64,000 nucleotides of DNA, from assembly GCA_002314775.1 (NCBI GenBank), contig DCHE01000088.1, positions 30,307-94,306 of the forward strand, given 5' to 3'. Origin of the DNA: Lachnospiraceae bacterium UBA1760 (GTDB lineage Bacteria > Bacillota > Clostridia > Lachnospirales > Lachnospiraceae). Of the stretch, positions 61,316 to 64,000 are shown in pieces. The notes under the pieces are model-generated. The model did no database searches. It was given only the letters and a program-made list of their open reading frames with translations, and was not told where the DNA came from. The position numbers and the translations under genes are program-made. The number at the start of each line of letters is the position of its first letter. Position 1 is the stretch's first letter.

Positions 61316-63598
61316 ATGGTAATTGGATTACTAGTCAGTGGACTTTTCGAGGAATACAATCAGAGCATTTGTAGAACAATTGAAAAGGCTGCAAAGGAAA
61401 ATGGAGACAAGGTTGTAATAATAACTGGAAAATATCTGGATTTTGATTTGACAAGCGCATTAAGCAATTTCTATGAATATCAGTATAACTCATCGTTTTC
61501 TTATGGTGAGGTGTGTCAGCTTGACGGACTGATAATAGAGATGGCAAGCGTTGGTATGTTTGCGACAGAAGAGAGTAAACGCAGATTTGCAGAGAGATTC
61601 AAAGACATTCCACACGTTTTTATTTCATACGAGGCTGAGGGGATTAGCAACGTTTCGATTGATAACAGGTCTGGCATGAGAGAGGGACTGGATTATCTGT
61701 ATGATGCAGGAATCAGGGACTATATCATGATTGGAGGCCCTGTTGACAATAAGGATGCGGCTGAGAGAAAGGAAGTGTTCTTTGACTTTCATAGAGAAAA
61801 AGGGCTGGAGATTAAGGATGGTATCTACAGTGATGGAGATTTTATTCTTGACTGCAAGGATAAAATCGAGGAATTGATAGATTCAAATCCGAATGCCAAA
61901 GCCTTAGTGTGTGCAAATGATATTTTAGCTAGAAATGCCTGCAGGATACTTCATAAAAAGGGGCTTGTTGTAGGAAGGGATATTTCAGTTCTTGGCTATG
62001 ATGACAATAAGGTGGCAACAATTGAACACCCTCACATAGCAACTGTATTAAATGATTTTACGCTTTTAGGACAGGCTGCATATACGCTTATAAAGGAAAC
62101 TCTTTCCGGAGACAGTCCAAGGAATGAAAAAGTATTAACCAGATTCATTAAGAGGGAGTCTGTAATTGATATAAATTGTGATGATGAAAAAACTATAGAA
62201 AGAGAAGAAAAATACCAAATAGCTACCTTTGACAGTTTGCTTAGAAATAAAGCCTTTGTAGATGAGGATGGTGACGAGGAGTCTCTTCGCATACTATACA
62301 GCAGAATTATTGATATAATTATTGATGATGAAAGCTACAAGGTTCCTGGCTATGCTTCTGATATACTTGGAAAGCTTATCAGTGAGGGATATAAGCTGGA
62401 GCTTCCGAAATACATAGATACTAACGTTCTTGTTGAGGAGTTAAAAAGACTGGTTAGTATAAAGCTTGAGGAAAACAAAGATGATATAAAAAAGAGCGGT
62501 ATTATTATGGATACGGTTCTTGATTTAGGCAACAGTATCATAGGAATGGTCAACTACCAGCTTGATCTAGAGGCTGCTGACAGACAGGATAATATTTGGA
62601 ATATGCAAACCTATTTCTCAGAGTCAATATCATTTGAGCATGGAGATGACACAAGCTATGAAAAGCTGATTAGCAATCTTGACTGGTTTGGTATTAATTA
62701 CGCATACCTTTTTATCTACAAGGAGAGTATGTATAACCTTCAAAATGAATTATTCATAGCTCCAAAGCATATTTACCTAAAGGCATATCTTAAGGATAAA
62801 AAGGTTACTGTTGTACCAGGTGAGAAGCAGAGAGTAAGAACACATGATATGCTGAGCAGTAAAGTGATTGACTGGAAAGAGATTGATAAGCTGGTTATGT
62901 TCCCGCTTTATCATGGAGAACAGCTATTTGGCGTCTTACTTTGTGATATGAAATCTAACCAGTTTAAAAAGAGCAGTATACTTGTGAGTCAGGTAAGTCT
63001 TGCAACCAAGATGATTTCAATTCTCTGGAGGCAGGAGAAAACTCTTGAGGAATATGAGGATATTCTTCAGGTACTTAAGAGTAACAACATTGAGCTCGAG
63101 AAGCTTTCAAAGCTGGATGCGCTTACTGGTATGGTTAATAGAAGAGGATTTTTGGCTGGAGCGGAGAAACTTCTTAAAAAGTCAGCTAAGAATAATAAAA
63201 AATTCATGGTTATATATGCAGATATGAATAACCTGAAGATAATTAACGATAAATATGGTCATGATGATGGCGATTATGCATTGAGAGAGACAGGAAGAAT
63301 ACTTAATAAGCATTTCAACACCAATGCAATTGCAGGAAGGATTGGTGGAGACGAATTTGCTATTGCTATGATAAGTAGCGATGAGAAAAAGTTTTTTGAT
63401 AAGATAAGAGCTGTTCAAAAGGAATTTGACAGCTTTAATGAAAAAAGCTCAGTCGGATATATTGTGTCAATATGTATGGGCAATCATATAGTAAATCCGG
63501 GAGATGGAACAGACCTGCAAAATGCACTCATGATTGCAGATTCCGAATTATACAAGGCTAAGCAGAGCAGAACAAAGAATATTTACAAGGTACAATGA
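61316..63598 (+). CDS. LacI-type sensor fused to GGDEF domain
   Basis: A 760-aa cytosolic protein with no signal peptide, membrane helix or DNA-binding domain. Residues ~1-275 fit the periplasmic-binding-like sensor of LacI regulators (I-G-L-L-V-S-G at the start, S-I-D-N-R-S-G near 120, C-A-N-D-I-L-A near 200, L-G-Y-D-D near 226). Residues ~285-600 form helical and GAF-like regions, and ~605-760 a GGDEF domain (L-D-A-L-T-G-M-V-N-R-R-G, R-I-G-G-D-E-F). It should adjust cyclic di-GMP in response to a small ligand. I chose ATG 61316 (GGAGG five bases before); ATG 61304 is in frame. Confidence 0.87.
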   Translation: MVIGLLVSGLFEEYNQSICRTIEKAAKENGDKVVIITGKYLDFDLTSALSNFYEYQYNSSFSYGEVCQLDGLIIEMASVGMFATEESKRRFAERFKDIPHVFISYEAEGISNVSIDNRSGMREGLDYLYDAGIRDYIMIGGPVDNKDAAERKEVFFDFHREKGLEIKDGIYSDGDFILDCKDKIEELIDSNPNAKALVCANDILARNACRILHKKGLVVGRDISVLGYDDNKVATIEHPHIATVLNDFTLLGQAAYTLIKETLSGDSPRNEKVLTRFIKRESVIDINCDDEKTIEREEKYQIATFDSLLRNKAFVDEDGDEESLRILYSRIIDIIIDDESYKVPGYASDILGKLISEGYKLELPKYIDTNVLVEELKRLVSIKLEENKDDIKKSGIIMDTVLDLGNSIIGMVNYQLDLEAADRQDNIWNMQTYFSESISFEHGDDTSYEKLISNLDWFGINYAYLFIYKESMYNLQNELFIAPKHIYLKAYLKDKKVTVVPGEKQRVRTHDMLSSKVIDWKEIDKLVMFPLYHGEQLFGVLLCDMKSNQFKKSSILVSQVSLATKMISILWRQEKTLEEYEDILQVLKSNNIELEKLSKLDALTGMVNRRGFLAGAEKLLKKSAKNNKKFMVIYADMNNLKIINDKYGHDDGDYALRETGRILNKHFNTNAIAGRIGGDEFAIAMISSDEKKFFDKIRAVQKEFDSFNEKSSVGYIVSICMGNHIVNPGDGTDLQNALMIADSELYKAKQSRTKNIYKVQ

Positions 63599-63666
63599 TT
63601 AAATATAAAAGCATTAGAGTGGATTCCGGAAGAAGGAACCATTTTATAAATGCGTAGGAGGAAACG

Positions 63667-64000
63667 ATGAAGTATTGTAAGGTATGCGGAGAACGCATGG
63701 AGGATGAGGTTAACTACTGCCCGAAGTGTGGTGAGCTTGCGTACAATGATGATATAGTCTGCTGCCAGGATGGCGAGGGAGAAATCCTTAGCATTGACAA
63801 TCCGGATACCGCGGTAAATGAAGCCATGGATGACGGTTTTATAAATCAGAGTGTGAATATGCAGCAGAACATGGGAATGAATCCTAATATGAATATGGGC
63901 ATGAATATGCAGCAGAACATAGGGATGAATCCCAATATGAATATGGGCGTGAATATGCAGCAGAACATGGGGATGAATCCCAATATGAATATGGGCATGA
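63667..64000 (+). CDS. zinc-ribbon protein with Met/Asn-rich repeats (partial)
   Basis: Starts with a double-Cys zinc ribbon (Y-C-K-V-C-G-E at 3-9 and Y-C-P-K-C-G at 18-23), an acidic stretch, and then 16-residue repeats rich in Met, Asn and Gln. The frame runs off the window. AGGAGG lies before the ATG. Proteins of this build often continue into membrane or DUF domains; that part is not visible. Confidence 0.82.
   Translation, partial: MKYCKVCGERMEDEVNYCPKCGELAYNDDIVCCQDGEGEILSIDNPDTAVNEAMDDGFINQSVNMQQNMGMNPNMNMGMNMQQNIGMNPNMNMGVNMQQNMGMNPNMNMGM
63856..63999 (+). repeat. 48-bp tandem repeat (3 copies, may continue)
   Basis: Units start at 63856, 63904 and 63952, nearly identical, and code N-M-Q-Q-N-(M/I)-G-M-N-P-N-M-N-M-G-(M/V). 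The repeat touches the window edge. Confidence 0.92.

Overview
The window reads as one contiguous stretch of an AT-rich, anaerobic Firmicutes chromosome. Almost every gene is on the + strand and preceded by an AGGAGG-type ribosome site. Oxygen-independent (cobalt-early) cobalamin genes, CarD, WYL regulators, a LacI-sensor/GGDEF fusion and the general protein style suggest a Lachnospiraceae member, perhaps near Butyrivibrio/Pseudobutyrivibrio. That placement is inference from gene content. I see no tRNA, rRNA, CRISPR array, insertion sequence or prophage.

Region 1 (1-20475): after the tail of a GGDEF protein comes a FecCD-type permease and ATPase, then a very long anaerobic cobalamin operon. 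Its order is cbiP, cobT, cobU, cobS, a second CobU-like gene, cobC, an acetyltransferase, cbiB, a glycosyltransferase, an SDR, cobD, cbiC, cbiD, cbiF, cbiG, cbiH, a cbiJ-cbiE-cbiT triple fusion, cbiA and a small unknown gene. It covers corrin ring methylation/contraction, amidation, the aminopropanol arm and nucleotide loop assembly. cbiL, a cobalt chelatase and the cobalt adenosyltransferase are not in the window. The 588-base gap after it holds a duplicated ~134-bp element, each copy ending in a strong hairpin terminator.

Region 2 (21064-23171): carD and an RlmD/TrmA-type RNA uridine methyltransferase.

Region 3 (23412-40432) is the most interesting part. It is a sulfur/Fe-S locus: SDR, LanC-like protein, a divergent CysK, NifS, IscU, a LysR regulator, CysK, YezD, NifB, a NifX-like protein, NifH, a third CysK-like enzyme, NifD-like, NifK-like, a Cys-rich NifX-like protein, an Rrf2 regulator, cystathionine synthase/lyase and PatB. 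The NifD-like protein keeps the metal-cluster cysteines but, by hand alignment, lacks the nitrogenase catalytic His195, Gln191 and cofactor His442. There is no NifEN. With the cysteine/methionine context this points to a nitrogenase-like C-S bond reductase (compare methylthio-alkane reductase, MarBHDK), not nitrogen fixation. A near-identical 17-bp palindromic motif occurs five times, upstream of five transcription units of this locus, and is the likely Rrf2 operator.

Region 4 (40506-42421): HD-domain protein, DtxR-family metal regulator, orphan FeoB-associated Cys-rich membrane protein, small membrane protein. Region 5 (42656-50250): a MacB-like ABC export system with two lipoprotein adaptors, a 934-aa FtsX-type permease and two ATPases. 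Region 6 (50466-64000): mostly cell-envelope and signalling genes: ElyC/DUF218 membrane protein, two poorly characterised proteins, a prepilin-like protein, a MraY-like transferase, a ClpX-like AAA+ protein, an alpha/beta hydrolase, a PrsW-type protease with a repeat tail, a WYL regulator, a LacI-sensor/GGDEF protein, and a zinc-ribbon protein with 48-bp repeats that runs off the window.
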